Origin: Mycoplasma elephantis ATCC 51980
GTDB taxonomy: Bacteria; Bacillota_I; Bacilli_A; Mycoplasmatales; Metamycoplasmataceae
DNA: 40,188 nt
Direction of reading: 5' to 3'
Assembly: GCF_000687815.1 (NCBI RefSeq)
Contig: NZ_JHXU01000007.1
Location: 1 to 40,188, forward strand
Shown: piece after piece, positions 12,367 to 22,334 of the stretch
Numbering within the stretch: the first letter of the stretch is position 1
How the letters are laid out: each line of letters starts with the position of its first letter
The notes under the pieces: model-generated
Told to the model about the DNA's origin: nothing
What the model saw: the letters and a program-made list of their open reading frames with translations, nothing else
The model's database searches: none
Position numbers and translations under genes: made by a program

Positions 12367-12769
12367 ATTAGCTATAGATTTGGGTACTGTTACTTGTGGT
12401 CTAGCCATAAGCGATCCTCTAAATATGTTTGCAATAGGCTTAGATGTTCTAAGATATCAGGAGTGTGATTTTAATTATTTATTAGAAGAAATTAGTAGAT
12501 ATGTTGTTGAATATAACGTTGATACCATCATTTTAGGATACCCATTACGAATGACAAATACAAAATCTGATACAACAATATATGTAGAAAATTTTTATGA
12601 ACTTTTAAAACTAAAATTCGATTTAAAAATAATTTTAGAAGATGAAAGAGAAACAACTAAGGAAGCTCTTTCTATTTTGAAAAAAGGTAATTTGGCACGC
12701 AAGAAGCAAAAAAAATATAAAGATTCTCTAGCTGCTCAAATTATTTTAGAAAGATATTTAGGGGTTTAA
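12359..12769 (+). CDS. ruvX: Putative Holliday-junction resolvase / pre-16S rRNA nuclease YqgF
   Basis: A 136-residue RNase H-fold protein. The first strand AIDLGTVTCGLAISD supplies the conserved Asp and the D-x-G turn. TIILGYPLRMT corresponds to the family's VGLPLxMxG, ILEDERETTKEA to the E-R-x-S/T-T segment, and DSLAAQIILERYL to the final D-x-x-A-A helix with an acidic residue. In other bacteria YqgF matures the 5' end of 16S rRNA and was first proposed as a resolvase. Length and motif order are typical. It starts inside the last codons of alaS (ATGCGTAA overlap); the alaS-yqgF neighbourhood is widely conserved in Firmicutes and mollicutes. Confidence 0.95.
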   Translation: MRKLAIDLGTVTCGLAISDPLNMFAIGLDVLRYQECDFNYLLEEISRYVVEYNVDTIILGYPLRMTNTKSDTTIYVENFYELLKLKFDLKIILEDERETTKEALSILKKGNLARKKQKKYKDSLAAQIILERYLGV

Positions 12770-12770
12770 A

Positions 12771-13415
12771 ATGTCAAAAACAGATTATTATTTAATGATT
12801 TCAATGTTTGTAGCTATAGGTATTTCATTTGTTAGTTTTATCGTTTCTCTTATTCTTATAAAAATTACAAAGGATAAATATAAAAATAAAATTGTAAACC
12901 AAGCTATTAGAAAAAATGCTGGCGATGTAAATGAAGATGTAAAAAACGCACTAAACATAAATTTAGAGAATAACCTTGTTGATTTTTTAATAAATAATGC
13001 ATTTATTAATCAATACGAAAACGTATTAATTTATGGTAAAAATGCTGAATATTTCGGTTTTGTTATAAAAAATCAAATAAAGTGAACAAAGATTTACCAT
13101 ACTGATATTGAACAATCTAATATAAATAAAATTAATGAACTAGGCTACACCTATGAGTATAAGATTGCAAATGAGAATGATTTATTTGATTATGTTTTAA
13201 TAATGGATGATAGAAATATAGAATCAAATATTAAAAATATTTATAAGAAATTAAACGAAAACGGAATGATTGCTATTTATGTGCGTAATTTGAATAATTT
13301 TTCAAAATCTGTTGTCGCCACTTATTTAAAAAAAGAAAATTTAGTTTTTGAGTTTTCGCACAACAAAAAATTTATTTTGATAGTAAAAAATAATTCTGTA
13401 ATATATAATAACTAA
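12771..13415 (+). CDS. Membrane-anchored putative methyltransferase (BC85_0335-like)
   Basis: A 214-residue protein with a single N-terminal membrane helix (about residues 8-31, ending ISFVSFIVSLILIKI). A cytosolic domain follows containing ENVLIYGKNAEYFGFVIKN, KINELGYTYEYK, NDLFDYVLIMDD and KLNENGMIAIYVRN. These segments follow the strand order of a Rossmann methyltransferase (glycine-rich loop after strand 1, an acidic residue after strand 4). They match what is annotated in hominis-group mycoplasmas as a BC85_0335-family putative methyltransferase. The SAM-binding loop is weak (YGKNAEYF rather than GxGxG), so activity is unproven. The ATG follows the ruvX stop by 1 nt with AGGGG upstream. 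Trp codons are TGA. Confidence 0.72.
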
Positions 13416-13437
13416 TACTAATATAAAAGGAGAAATT

Positions 13438-13911
13438 ATGAAAAATAAAAACCAAATACTTTTAACTGAGGATGGATATAAAAAATTAAAGGACGAATTA
13501 AAACATCTTGTTGATGTTGAGCGTCCAGAAGTAATCCAAGAAATTAAAGATGCTAGAGAATTAGGTGACCTTTCAGAAAACGCTGAATATGATTCTGCTC
13601 GTGAACGTCAAGGTAAAATTGAGGTAAGAATATCTGAGATAGAAAAACTTTTAACAAACGCCAAAATTATTGAAGCATTGCACTCTGATACTGTTAGTGT
13701 TGGTACGTTTGTTAAATTAAAAAGTGACACAGATGGTTCAATTAATACTTATCACATTGTAGGTGAAATAGATGCTGATCCTATTAATAATAAAATATCA
13801 AACGTTTCTCCTCTTGCACAATCTATACTTGGTCATAAAGTAGATGATGTAATTGAAGTAGATGCTCCTGAAAAATATAATGTAACTATATTAGAAATAG
13901 GACATAAGTAA
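13438..13911 (+). CDS. greA: Transcription elongation factor GreA
   Basis: A 157-residue factor that rescues backtracked RNA polymerase by stimulating cleavage of the 3' RNA end. The N-terminal coiled coil contains LTEDGYKKLKDELKHL and the tip acidic signature DARELGDLSENAEYDSA. The C-terminal globular FKBP-like part includes VGTFVKLKSD and ISNVSPLAQSILGHKVDD, where the family has S.xxPlxxAllGkxxGD. Length is typical. An AAAAGGAGAAATT ribosome site precedes the ATG. Its stop overlaps the next ATG (TAATG), coupling it to the kinase genes. Confidence 0.97.
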   Translation: MKNKNQILLTEDGYKKLKDELKHLVDVERPEVIQEIKDARELGDLSENAEYDSARERQGKIEVRISEIEKLLTNAKIIEALHSDTVSVGTFVKLKSDTDGSINTYHIVGEIDADPINNKISNVSPLAQSILGHKVDDVIEVDAPEKYNVTILEIGHK

Positions 13912-14570
13912 TGTTAATTGGAATTAGTGGAATGGTAAGTAGTGGTAAAAGTTCACTTACCAAACGTCTTGTTGATCATTTTAATAAGACGCAAGAAACA
14001 TGAAAATTGGATGAATTTAGTGAAGATGATGAAGTTTTTAACACTTTTTTAAAATGATTATATGAAAAACAACCAAATTTAACTATAGGCTTTCAGTCAT
14101 ATGTTGTTGAAAACCATACAACCAAACTTAATGATTTATTAAAAAAATATGATGAAAAAAAATTAAATCCTAAAATGAATCATATTTTTTTAGACCGTTT
14201 TAGCATTGAACATTATATTTTTGCCCATGTAATTTTAAAAGAAAAAGGTGAGAAATATTTAAAGGGGTATGATGCGCTTTTTAAACATTTAATAACAAAG
14301 AAAGAAACACCATCTTTAGCTATTTATTTAGATATGAGTTTTGACACCTTTAAGAAAAGACTCTTTTCTAGAGGGAGAAAGGTGGAGATTGACAATTTTG
14401 AAATTAACAAAGATTATTTTCAAAATTTATACAATAATTACAAGTTGATATTTATGCAACAAGCTGAAAAATATAATTTAAATTATGTGGTTATCGATAC
14501 TAATAATTTAACTGAAGAAGAGGTTTTTCAAAAATCATTACAAATTATTGAAAGAGAGATAAGTAAGTAA
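13911..14570 (+). CDS. Deoxynucleoside kinase (first of tandem pair)
   Basis: A 219-residue dNK-family kinase that phosphorylates salvaged deoxynucleosides with ATP to give dNMP. Visible motifs are the P-loop GMVSSGKSS (about residues 6-14), the catalytic acidic residue region LDEFSEDDEVF, FQSYVVE with its conserved Gln for base recognition, LDRFSIEHYIF (DRS-like motif) and the LID arginines in RLFSRGRKVEI. Length fits the mycoplasma deoxyadenosine/deoxyguanosine kinases. It overlaps greA by 1 nt and the second kinase by 1 nt. It is clearly paralogous to the next gene along its whole length. Which nucleoside each copy prefers cannot be read from sequence alone. Confidence 0.93.
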
Positions 14571-15250
14571 TGGTTATAGGGATTAGTGGTAATATTGCTT
14601 CAGGAAAATCAACACTTTCTAAGGCATTACATAAGCATTACAAAAATTCAATTCTTATAGAAGAATTTAAAGATAATGATGTTGTTTTTAATACGTTTCT
14701 TAAATGGATATATGAACAAAAACCTAATATTGATATAGGTTTTCAAAGTTACATTGTTGAATCTTTAACTAATAATTTTAAAAAAATAAATAATGAATTT
14801 ATGAAAACTAAAAATCATCTGAAAGATTTTATTATATTAGATCGTTTTGTATTGGAACATTATGTGTTTGCTGTTGCAACATTAGAAAAAAAAGAAAAAA
14901 AATATTTGCATGCTTTTAATGCTATGTTTGATGAGATTATGGATCCGGAAGTAAATCCGGATATTGCCATTTATTTAGATATGACATTTGATACTTTTAA
15001 AAAACATATTTTTAAAAGAAATAGGGATGTAGAAATTAATAATTGAGATTCTAATTATAATTATTTCAAGCGTTTACACGAACTTTATAAGGATGTATTT
15101 ATAAAAGTTGTTAAAAAATATAACATACCTTACTATGTTATAGATGTTAACAATTTAACCGAAGAAGAAGTGATTAAAAAGGCAATAAATATTATTGATA
15201 ATCATGATTTTACAAATTCGCAAAGGATAACATGGAAAAACATAAATTAA
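14570..15250 (+). CDS. Deoxynucleoside kinase (second of tandem pair)
   Basis: A 226-residue paralogue of the preceding kinase. It has P-loop GNIASGKST, EEFKDNDVVFNTFLKW, GFQSYIVES, ILDRFVLEHYVF and the LID segment HIFKRNRDVEINNW (Trp is TGA). Both proteins end with the same V-I-D-x-N-N-L-T-E-E-E-V pattern. This copy then runs on for ~20 extra residues (from about HDFTNSQRI) through the ribosome site and first codons of hpt, so the genes overlap by 19 nt. The likely event is tandem duplication followed by divergence to cover different deoxynucleosides. It is co-transcribed with greA, the first kinase and hpt. Confidence 0.93.
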
Positions 15251-15774
15251 TAAAAGAAATCTTATTTACAAGACAAGAACTCGAAGATAAAATAAAAATA
15301 TTGGCTGATTGAGTAAATGATACTTATAAAAATTCAAATGAACTTATTATAGTAGGTATCATGAAAGGTGCAATGCCATTCATGATGCAACTTATAAAAG
15401 ATGTAAAAATAGATTGTATATTGGATTTTTTAACAGTATCATCATATTATGGCGGAACAAAGTCAAGTGGTAATTCTAAAATAATTTTGGATATGGCACA
15501 AGATATAGAAGGTAAGGATGTTTTAGTAGTTGAAGAAATTATTGACTCTGGTATTTCATTAAAAAGAGTTCGTGATCTTTTATTATCGCGCAAACCTCGT
15601 TCATTTAAAATATTAACATTATTAGATAAACAAGCAAATAGAAAAGAAAATATATATCCGGATGCAACAGGTTTTGTGATACCTGATCACTTTGTTGTTG
15701 GATTTGGTTTAGATTATCAAGAAAAACTAAGAAATCTTCCTTATATTGGCATATTCGATAAAACAAAGATATAA
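15232..15774 (+). CDS. hpt: Hypoxanthine phosphoribosyltransferase
   Basis: A 180-residue purine salvage enzyme that joins hypoxanthine or guanine to PRPP to give IMP or GMP. The PRPP-binding signature is VLVVEEIIDSG (about residues 97-107; family VLIVEDIIDTG). LIIVGIMKGAMPFM carries the PPi loop. DFLTVSSYYGGTKSSG is the flexible loop with its Ser-Tyr. PDHFVVGFGLDYQEKLRNLPYIG is the typical C-terminal base-binding segment. AAAGGA lies 5 nt before the ATG, inside the upstream kinase gene. Operon position with two deoxynucleoside kinases fits nucleotide salvage. A bidirectional terminator follows at once. Confidence 0.97.
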
Positions 15775-15800
15775 AAAAATCTCGTAATTGAGATTTTTTT
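15773..15800. terminator. Bidirectional terminator between hpt and rpmB
   Basis: A hairpin with stem AAATCTC/GAGATTT and loop GTAATT has A and T tracts on either side. It ends hpt (+) and the convergent rpmB (-), whose stop lies at 15799-15801. Confidence 0.85.
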
Positions 15801-15990
15801 ATACTAGTCCGTGTTTTTTTAATGTTTTAGCAGTTTTAGCAGTTACACGTAATGTAACTGGTTTTCCATTATCGTGTATTGTTATTTTTTGTAAATTAAG
15901 GTTAAATTTTCGTTTTGTAGCATTTAGAGCATGTGAACGATTGTTGCCGGTCATTGCTTTTTTTCCGGTAAGCATATCTTCTCTTGACAT
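15799..15990 (-). CDS. rpmB: Ribosomal protein bL28
   Basis: A 63-residue, basic large-subunit protein. It begins [20 protein letters not shown], which carries the bL28 signature (TGKKxxxGNNxSHAxxxTKR). It continues with [12 protein letters not shown], then [18 protein letters not shown]. Length is normal for mycoplasmas. The start follows AAGGAACAT. It is convergent with hpt and downstream of the SPFH gene, from which 85 nt separate it. That gap is A/T rich and probably holds its promoter. Confidence 0.97.
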   Translation of the reverse strand: MSREDMLTGKKAMTGNNRSHALNATKRKFNLNLQKITIHDNGKPVTLRVTAKTAKTLKKHGLV

Positions 15991-16075
15991 ATGTTCCTTT
16001 CTATAATTTATTTTGAAATAAAAAATAAGTATTTCTATTATATATAAAAAATATAATTATTAATAATAATAGTTC

Positions 16076-17053
16076 CTATTTTTCATTGTCTATTCTATCT
16101 ATAAATTCCTCTAAAGATTCTGAATTTTTATTGTTTATGCTTGACTTTTTGTTTTTTTGTGATTCATTAACTTTTTTAACAGATGATTTCATAACCTCAG
16201 TTACTGTACTCATCATTTTAGCAACTGATGATAGATCTGGTGGAATAATAATTTTTGTTGCGTTTCCGTTTGCTAACTTTGTTAGTGCTTCAATTGATAA
16301 ATATTGTAGAATTTTATCATTTAATTTACTTTCTCCTAGTGATTGTAAATATGATAATTTGGCTTCACCATCAAGTACTATTGATTTATTTTCAGCTTCG
16401 GCGCGAAGAATTGTTGATTCTTTAATACCTTGAGCTCTAAGAATTTCTGCATCTTTTTCGGCATTAGCTTTTAAAATTTCTGCTCTTCTTTCTCTTTCTG
16501 CAGATAGTTGTTTGTTCATAGCTTCCGCAATGTTTTTAGGGATTGTTATTTCTTGTATTTCTACACGGACAATATCAATACCTCATGGCTCTGTAGCTTC
16601 ATCTAAAATTGTTTTTAATTTTTCATTTACTTGATCTCTAGATACAAGACATTCATCGAGTTCTAATCCGCCCACAAGATTTCTTAAAGTTGTTGTAGTT
16701 AATCCATTAATAGCTTGTAATGGTTTATCAACTCCATAAGCAAATAATTTTGGATCAACTATTTTAAAATATATAATTGTATCTATTTCAACAATTGCAT
16801 TATCTTTTGTGATAACTGATTGCGCATGAAAATCTTTTACTTGTTCTTTAAAATGGTTTTTAATAGTTATTTTGTCTAAACCATATAAAAGAAAATGGAT
16901 CCCTCTTTTTCATGTCTTTTTGTATTTTCCTAGTCTTTCTATATTTCAAAAATACGACTCATTTACTATTTTAAATCCTGATAAAACTCAGATTAAAATT
17001 ATAAGTAATATTACCGATAAAACTATTAATGTTATTGTTGCTCAAACTGGCAT
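16076..17053 (-). CDS. SPFH / band 7 (prohibitin-stomatin-like) membrane protein
   Basis: A 325-residue protein. A membrane helix at about residues 4-26 (ITLIVLSVILLIILIW) is followed by the band 7 domain: ESYFWNIERLGKYKKTWKRG, an IDTIIYFKIVDPKLFAYGV strand-helix segment, LRNLVGGLELDECLVSRDQVN and WGIDIVRVEIQEITIPKNI. The C-terminal part is a long Ala/Glu/Lys coiled coil (AERERRAEILKANAEKDAEIL). Family members (QmcA, stomatins) form large ring oligomers on the membrane inner or outer face and organise microdomains or regulate membrane proteases such as FtsH. Nothing here identifies its partner. The start has GAAAGGA 6 nt upstream. It is divergent from the P48-type lipoprotein gene. Confidence 0.92.
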
Positions 17054-17120
17054 ATATATCCTTTCAATTTAATATGTTAAATTATACCAACTTAATTTCT
17101 AAAATATTAGACTCATAATA

Positions 17121-17126
17121 TATAAT
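17121..17126 (+). promoter_or_regulatory. -10 element of the nucleoside-binding lipoprotein gene
   Basis: TATAAT lies ~44 nt upstream of the ATG at 17170, in the 116-nt gap to the divergent SPFH gene. A GAAAGGAAG ribosome site follows. Confidence 0.45.
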
Positions 17127-17169
17127 AAATATAGATATATTTCCATACAATATATCGAAAGGAAGAAAG

Positions 17170-18522
17170 ATGACTAAATTTAAAAAAACAATGTTAGGTC
17201 TTCTAGGGGGGGTAGCTGGCATTAGTGTGCTTGCTACAACATCATGTGGACCTAAGTATACAGAAGAAGAATTAGCAGTTCAAGATAAAATAGGAAAAGT
17301 GTTCTTTGTTACTGATGGGGGTTCGATTTTTGATAAATCATTTAACCAACAAGGAAAAGAAGCTCTTGATATTATTACTAAAGGGACAGGTCTTAATGTT
17401 GTAAACTTGACAAATAGTCCCACTGAACATAGTGCTATAGAGGTTTCAAAAGGTTATAGAGTTGCAGAAAAAAAAGGTACTCAGTATATTTTGGCTCCTG
17501 GTTTTAATCATGTGGCCGCAATGAGTGATTATTTTAAGAATAACAAAAATACTAAAATGAAATTTATTTTAGTTGATGAAATTAATAATCCAATAGACTA
17601 TGATGCGAAACCAAAACCTGCGCCATTTTGATCTGATGAAATATCTAAAAATAATGTTGCAGGTATTACATTTAACACAAATGAATCAGCATTTTTTGTA
17701 GGTGTGTATGCGGCTCAATATTTAGTGGAAATAGTAAAAGATGAAACACCTAATGTATCGTCTTGAGGTGGTGGTAACTTTCCTGGAGTTACAGACTTTA
17801 TAACAGGTTTTATAAATGGTGTTAAATACTATAATGAAAAACTTTTACCAGAATACAAAAAAACAAACCCTAAAGCTAAAGCGGTTAAGTTTGTGTTAAC
17901 AGGTAATAATGATAAACAATTTGCTTCTGGTTTTGCTCCTGAAGGGGGTACAGATTTAGCTAAAACTTTAATTCAAAATGGTGCTGATATAATAATGCCG
18001 GTTGCAGGTAGTCAAACTAAAAATCTTGTTGATGCATTAGCCTTAGAAAAAGATGAAGTAAAAAATAGAATAAAAATTATAGGTGTTGATACTGATCAAA
18101 AAATATTATTCTCAGAACACAGTGAGTTTTTCTTAACTTCAGTAGAAAAAAATCTTAAAGATGCTATTGTTAAAGTATATATAAAAATTAGAAAAGACGA
18201 TATGAAATCATCACCTGATTTTAAATTAAGTGATAGCTTAGAAAAAATAAAATTAGAAAGTAACATTAAAGGTGTTGGCGAAACAACGATTGGTAATTTA
18301 TCTAATGGTTTAGTTTCATTCTCTAGTCCATCTGAAAAATTGGCTGGTGGTAAATATAAAGAAGCAAATGATTTATATGAAAAAATAAAAAATGATGAAA
18401 ATATCAAAAAATTTGCAACAGGTGAAGGTAATCCTGTTGGAGCATGAACTGGACAAACTAAAGATGAATGGTTCAAAAAAATAGAAGAATTAAATAAACA
18501 AGCAGACGAATTTAATAAATAA
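17170..18522 (+). CDS. BMP-family nucleoside-binding lipoprotein (P48-like)
   Basis: A 450-residue surface lipoprotein of the basic membrane protein / PnrA-like group, matching mycoplasma P48-type antigens. The signal peptide MTKFKKTMLGLLGGVAGISV leads to lipobox TTSC with Cys26. The mature part begins with the BMP hallmark KVFFVTDGGSIFDKSFNQQG. ILAPGFNH, WGGGNFPGVTDFITGFINGV and ADIIMPVAGSQTKNL then form the nucleoside pocket region, and IIGVDTDQ follows. Such proteins deliver purine nucleosides to an ABC importer; the ATPase and permeases encoded next confirm that context. Trp codons are TGA. A terminator follows, but the transporter genes restart 104 nt later from their own promoter, allowing excess receptor over transporter. 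Confidence 0.95.
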
Positions 18523-18533
18523 TATTAAAAATG

Positions 18534-18560
18534 AAACAACACCACACATGGTGTTGTTTT
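18534..18560 (+). terminator. Terminator after the nucleoside-binding lipoprotein gene
   Basis: An 11-bp perfect stem (AAACAACACCA, 18534-18544, pairing with 18549-18559) has a 4-nt loop and is followed by T-rich sequence. Confidence 0.85.
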
Positions 18561-18587
18561 TATATTTAATAGTAAATAATATTAATA

Positions 18588-18593
18588 TATAAT
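18588..18593 (+). promoter_or_regulatory. -10 element of the nucleoside ABC transporter operon
   Basis: TATAAT lies between the preceding terminator and the AAAAGGAGTTAT ribosome site of the ATPase gene. Confidence 0.45.
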
Positions 18594-18625
18594 AATAAGA
18601 CATTATATTTATTAAAAGGAGTTAT

Positions 18626-20515
18626 ATGTATGCTGTAGAAATGAAAAATATTACTAAAGTATTTGGAACCTTTAAAGCTAATGATAATATTACATTACAA
18701 GTTAAACCTAATACAATTCATGCATTAATTGGTGAAAATGGTGCTGGTAAATCTACATTAATGTCAATATTATTTGGTCTATATAAACCTACTAGTGGTC
18801 AAATTTATATTAATGACCATATAGCAAATATCGATTCGCCTCTTAAGGCTAATTTGCTAGGTATAGGGATGGTACACCAACACTTTAAATTAGTTGAAGA
18901 CTTTACTGTGCTTGAAAATATTGTTTTAAATGATGAAGATACTATTGCGGGAGTGTTTTTGGATTATTCATTGGCCAGAAAAAAAGTTAAACAATTAATG
19001 GAAAAATATAATTTTAAAATTGATTTAAACAAAAAAATCTACAACTGTTCAGTTGCTGAACAACAAAGAACAGAAATATTAAAAATGTTATATCGTGATT
19101 CTGAAATTTTAATTTTTGATGAGCCAACAGCAGTTCTTAGTCCCCAACAAATTGATAAATTTTTAGATGCTTTAATTGATTTAAAATCTAAAGGAAAAAC
19201 AATTATTTTGATTACTCATAAATTAGATGAACTAAAGAAAGTTGCTGATACAGGTACTGTTATAAGGCTGGGTAAATTTGTAGCCAATGTTGATATAAAA
19301 ACTATAACGCATAAAGAATTATCAACACTTATGGTTGGAGAAGAAATAAAAGAAATTAATAAAACATTTAAAGAAGTAAATGATGATGTTATTTTCGAAA
19401 TCGAAAATTTAAATGTCTATAAGAAGGGCTATAAAAATGTTCTTGGTCTAAAAAACTTTTCATTAGGTATTAAAGCTGGAGAAATTGTTGGTATTGCGGG
19501 AGTTGAAGGTAATGGACAAAGTGAATTAATTAATGCTATTTCAGGACTTTCTTCAATTAAAAGTGGTGTTATTAATTTTATGGTTGATAAACGCAATAAT
19601 GTTCATATGCGTTTTTTGGATTCTATAAATCTAATAAAAAATAAAATAAAAACAGATCGTGACTATCCAATAACATTAAATGAATTAAACAAGATATTAA
19701 AAGAAAATAATGCTAAAAAATTTGATTATGATGATAGTTTAATTGAGGAATATAAAAATAATTTTTATTTACACTTAGATGAAATTAAAAACAATATAAA
19801 TCTAAGAAATAATCTAGTAAAAATGGTGGAAAATTATCATAAATTTTATTTAGCTGCTAAAAATTCAAATCATTATGTTTTAAAAGAAAATGCAAAAAAA
19901 TATGAAAAAACATTATTGAAACATAAAGTAAAAGATAAAGATGAAAACCGTTTTTGAATTAGGTTAGATAAAATGAATATAGCATCAAAATACCTATCGG
20001 GAATGGCTCACATTCCAGAAGATAGACATAGACATGGTGTTGTATTAGATTTAAACTTGTCTGAAAATGGTGTTTCACAAATTATTTCTGATTATCCATT
20101 TTCAAAAAAGAAAATTATTAATTATAATGAAATAAATAAATTTTCTCAAAAGATAATTGATAATTTTGATGTAAGAAGTTCAAATGGTATCAAATCAATA
20201 GCTAGAGGATTAAGTGGTGGTAATCAACAAAAATTTATAGTTGGTAGAGAGCTTTCAAAACCAAGTGAATTAATAATTATATCTCAACCAACTCGTGGTT
20301 TAGATGTTGGTGCTATAAACATTATTCATAGATACATTATTGATGCTAAAACACAAAATAAAGCTATTTTATTAATAAGTTATGAAATAGATGAAATTAT
20401 AGCTCTCGCTGATCGTGTAGTTGTTCTTAATAGTGGAACTAATCAAGGTATGATTACTGGTTCTGAGATTACTAGAAATAAATTAGGCGAACTAATGGCG
20501 AGAAAGGTGGATTAA
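18626..20515 (+). CDS. Nucleoside-type ABC transporter, double ATPase (with ~105-residue insertion)
   Basis: A 629-residue protein with two fused nucleotide-binding domains, as in RbsA/MglA/NupA importers. NBD1 has Walker A GENGAGKST (36-44), a signature altered to CSVAEQQR (usual LSVGEQQR) and Walker B ILIFDEPTAVLSP. NBD2 has a degenerate Walker A region GVEGNGQSE (about 292-300), GMAHIPEDRHRHG, the signature LSGGNQQK and SQPTRGLDVGA. The last two are typical for the inactive-partner domain of this family. Between SIKSGVINF and the PEDR segment lies an extra Lys/Asn-rich stretch, about residues 322-450, where relatives have ~25 residues; this explains the length over the usual ~500-530. The frame runs through a TGA Trp at 19958. 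The stop and next ATG are 1 nt apart. It energises uptake with the permeases that follow. Confidence 0.95.
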
Positions 20516-20516
20516 G

Positions 20517-22334
20517 ATGGGAAAAATAAACAACTTTGGAATAAAAGTTTTAAAGTATTTGCGTGGAGATTCAATTTCTGGGCCTATAAATAAAATAAAG
20601 GGATCAATCTTTGCAATTTTTTTAGGATTACTTGTTTCATGTTTACCGATGTTATTGGATGTTTTTAGTAGGGAAGCAAGTATTAGTGCTGCATTTATTT
20701 CGCTTTTTACAGAACCTTTAAGTTCTAGTGAATTTAATAAAACAGTTATTAGTATTTCTATTTTTATTTTAGTTGGATGTGGTATTGGTATAAGTTTTAA
20801 AACAGGGTTATTTAATATTGGTGCCGCAGGACAAATGATGTTAGCTGGGGGATTGTCTGTAATTATTTCATTAAATAATCCATTCCCTGAAATTCCGCAT
20901 TTATTATGAGTATTAATTTTATTAGTTTTCTCAATAATTGTGGGCGCGCTGTTATCAGGGGTTGCAGGATTTTTAAAAGCATTTTTTAATGTTCATGAAG
21001 TTATTGCTACAATTATGTTAAACTGGATAGTTTATTACTTTGTAAAAGTATTAACTGATCTAGATAAGTATAGACACAAATTAGGTGATGGATCAAAAAC
21101 CATTGGAGATCATTATAAAATAGATACAAATTCATTTTTTGAAGTCGCTTTAGTTTTTGTGATAGTTCTTGCAATAATAGGTTTTGTTGTATTTGTCTTT
21201 AAATATACAAAACTTGGTTTTAGTATGAAATTAAATGGTTTAAATACAAATGCTGCAAAATATTCTGGTATAAATAATCGTTTAACAACTATTTATTCAA
21301 TGATATTTTCTGGAGCCCTAATTGGTGCTGGAGGTTATTTATATTATTCATCGATTCAAAAATGTATTCCTCAATTCACTGGTTCATTAGATAGCGTTGG
21401 TTTTGAGGCCATTACTGTAACATTGCTTGCTTTTTCATCTCCATTAGGTTCAATTCCTGCCGGTATATTTTATGGAATAATATTTCAAGGTACAGGATTT
21501 GCGTATGGAAGCGCAAACATGAGTAAGGAAACATTTGGTTTGGTTATCGGTATAATAATAATCTTTGCCTCTTTATCATCAGCACTTGCTAAAGTTCATC
21601 CATATATTTGAGCAAGAAATAAGATAATCGAACTATTGAATAATGACATTAAATTTAAAAGAAAAGATTTAAGAGATAAAATTGAAGATCTAAAAAATAA
21701 TTATAAAAATATATCGAACAAATATTTAACAGAACAAAATGAAATAGCTACAAATTTTAAATTAAAAGTAAAAAATACTAATGAAATGAATTATCAAAAC
21801 TTTGAATTAGCTAAAAGCTTAAATTATCATTCATATATCAAAAAATATTTACAATTTAATTTTATTAAAGAAATGAATGAACTTAAATCTAAATTAAATT
21901 CAAAAGATATTTCGATTGAAGAATTTTCTATGAATAAAAGAAAACTTCTTTATATAATTTCGCTAGAAGAAGAAAAATATTATATTAATTTTTTAAAAAA
22001 TGAAAAAGTAAAATATATATCTAATATGAAATCAATTAAAAATGATTATAGAATTTATAAAAATTCGTATTGTAATGATGTTGTTGAACAATTTTGAAAT
22101 AAAACATATGCCAAAATTAATACATACAAACATCCTGAAGTATTAAAGTTAAAAGAAATGAAAAAAACTGAATTAAATTCTATTGATGATAAATTTAAAA
22201 AAGTTATTAATAATACAAATAAAAATGAGTATGAAAAAGAGTGAAAAATTGAACGGAATGAAAATATAAAGAAATATAATTTACTTATTTTAAATAAACA
22301 ATTGGAAATATACAAAAAGAAAGGGGAAAAATAA
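20517..22334 (+). CDS. Nucleoside-type ABC transporter permease with long charged C-terminal tail
   Basis: A 605-residue protein. Residues ~30-360 are a BPD_transp_2 permease (NupB/YufP-like): FKTGLFNIGAAGQMMLAGG, HEVIATIMLNWIVYY, LKLNGLNTNAAKYSGIN-like loop, GFEAITVTLLAFSSPLGSIPAG and a last helix ending AKVHPYIW. This much would be a whole permease in most bacteria. The same frame then continues ~235 residues as a hydrophilic Lys/Glu/Asn-rich helical tail (for example KRKDLRDKIEDLKNNYKN), probably cytoplasmic and coiled coil. Four TGA codons in and around the tail are read as Trp. The stop overlaps the next permease ATG (TAATG). The tail is probably part of the protein, because no start or RBS marks a separate gene. 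Confidence 0.92.

Noticed and set aside
15788-16006. Plus-strand frame of 72 residues opposite rpmB
   Set aside because: It is the antisense of the bL28 gene, without an RBS.
18096-18476. Minus-strand frame of 126 residues inside the P48-like lipoprotein gene
   Set aside because: It is a shadow of a clearly conserved gene, with no start signals.
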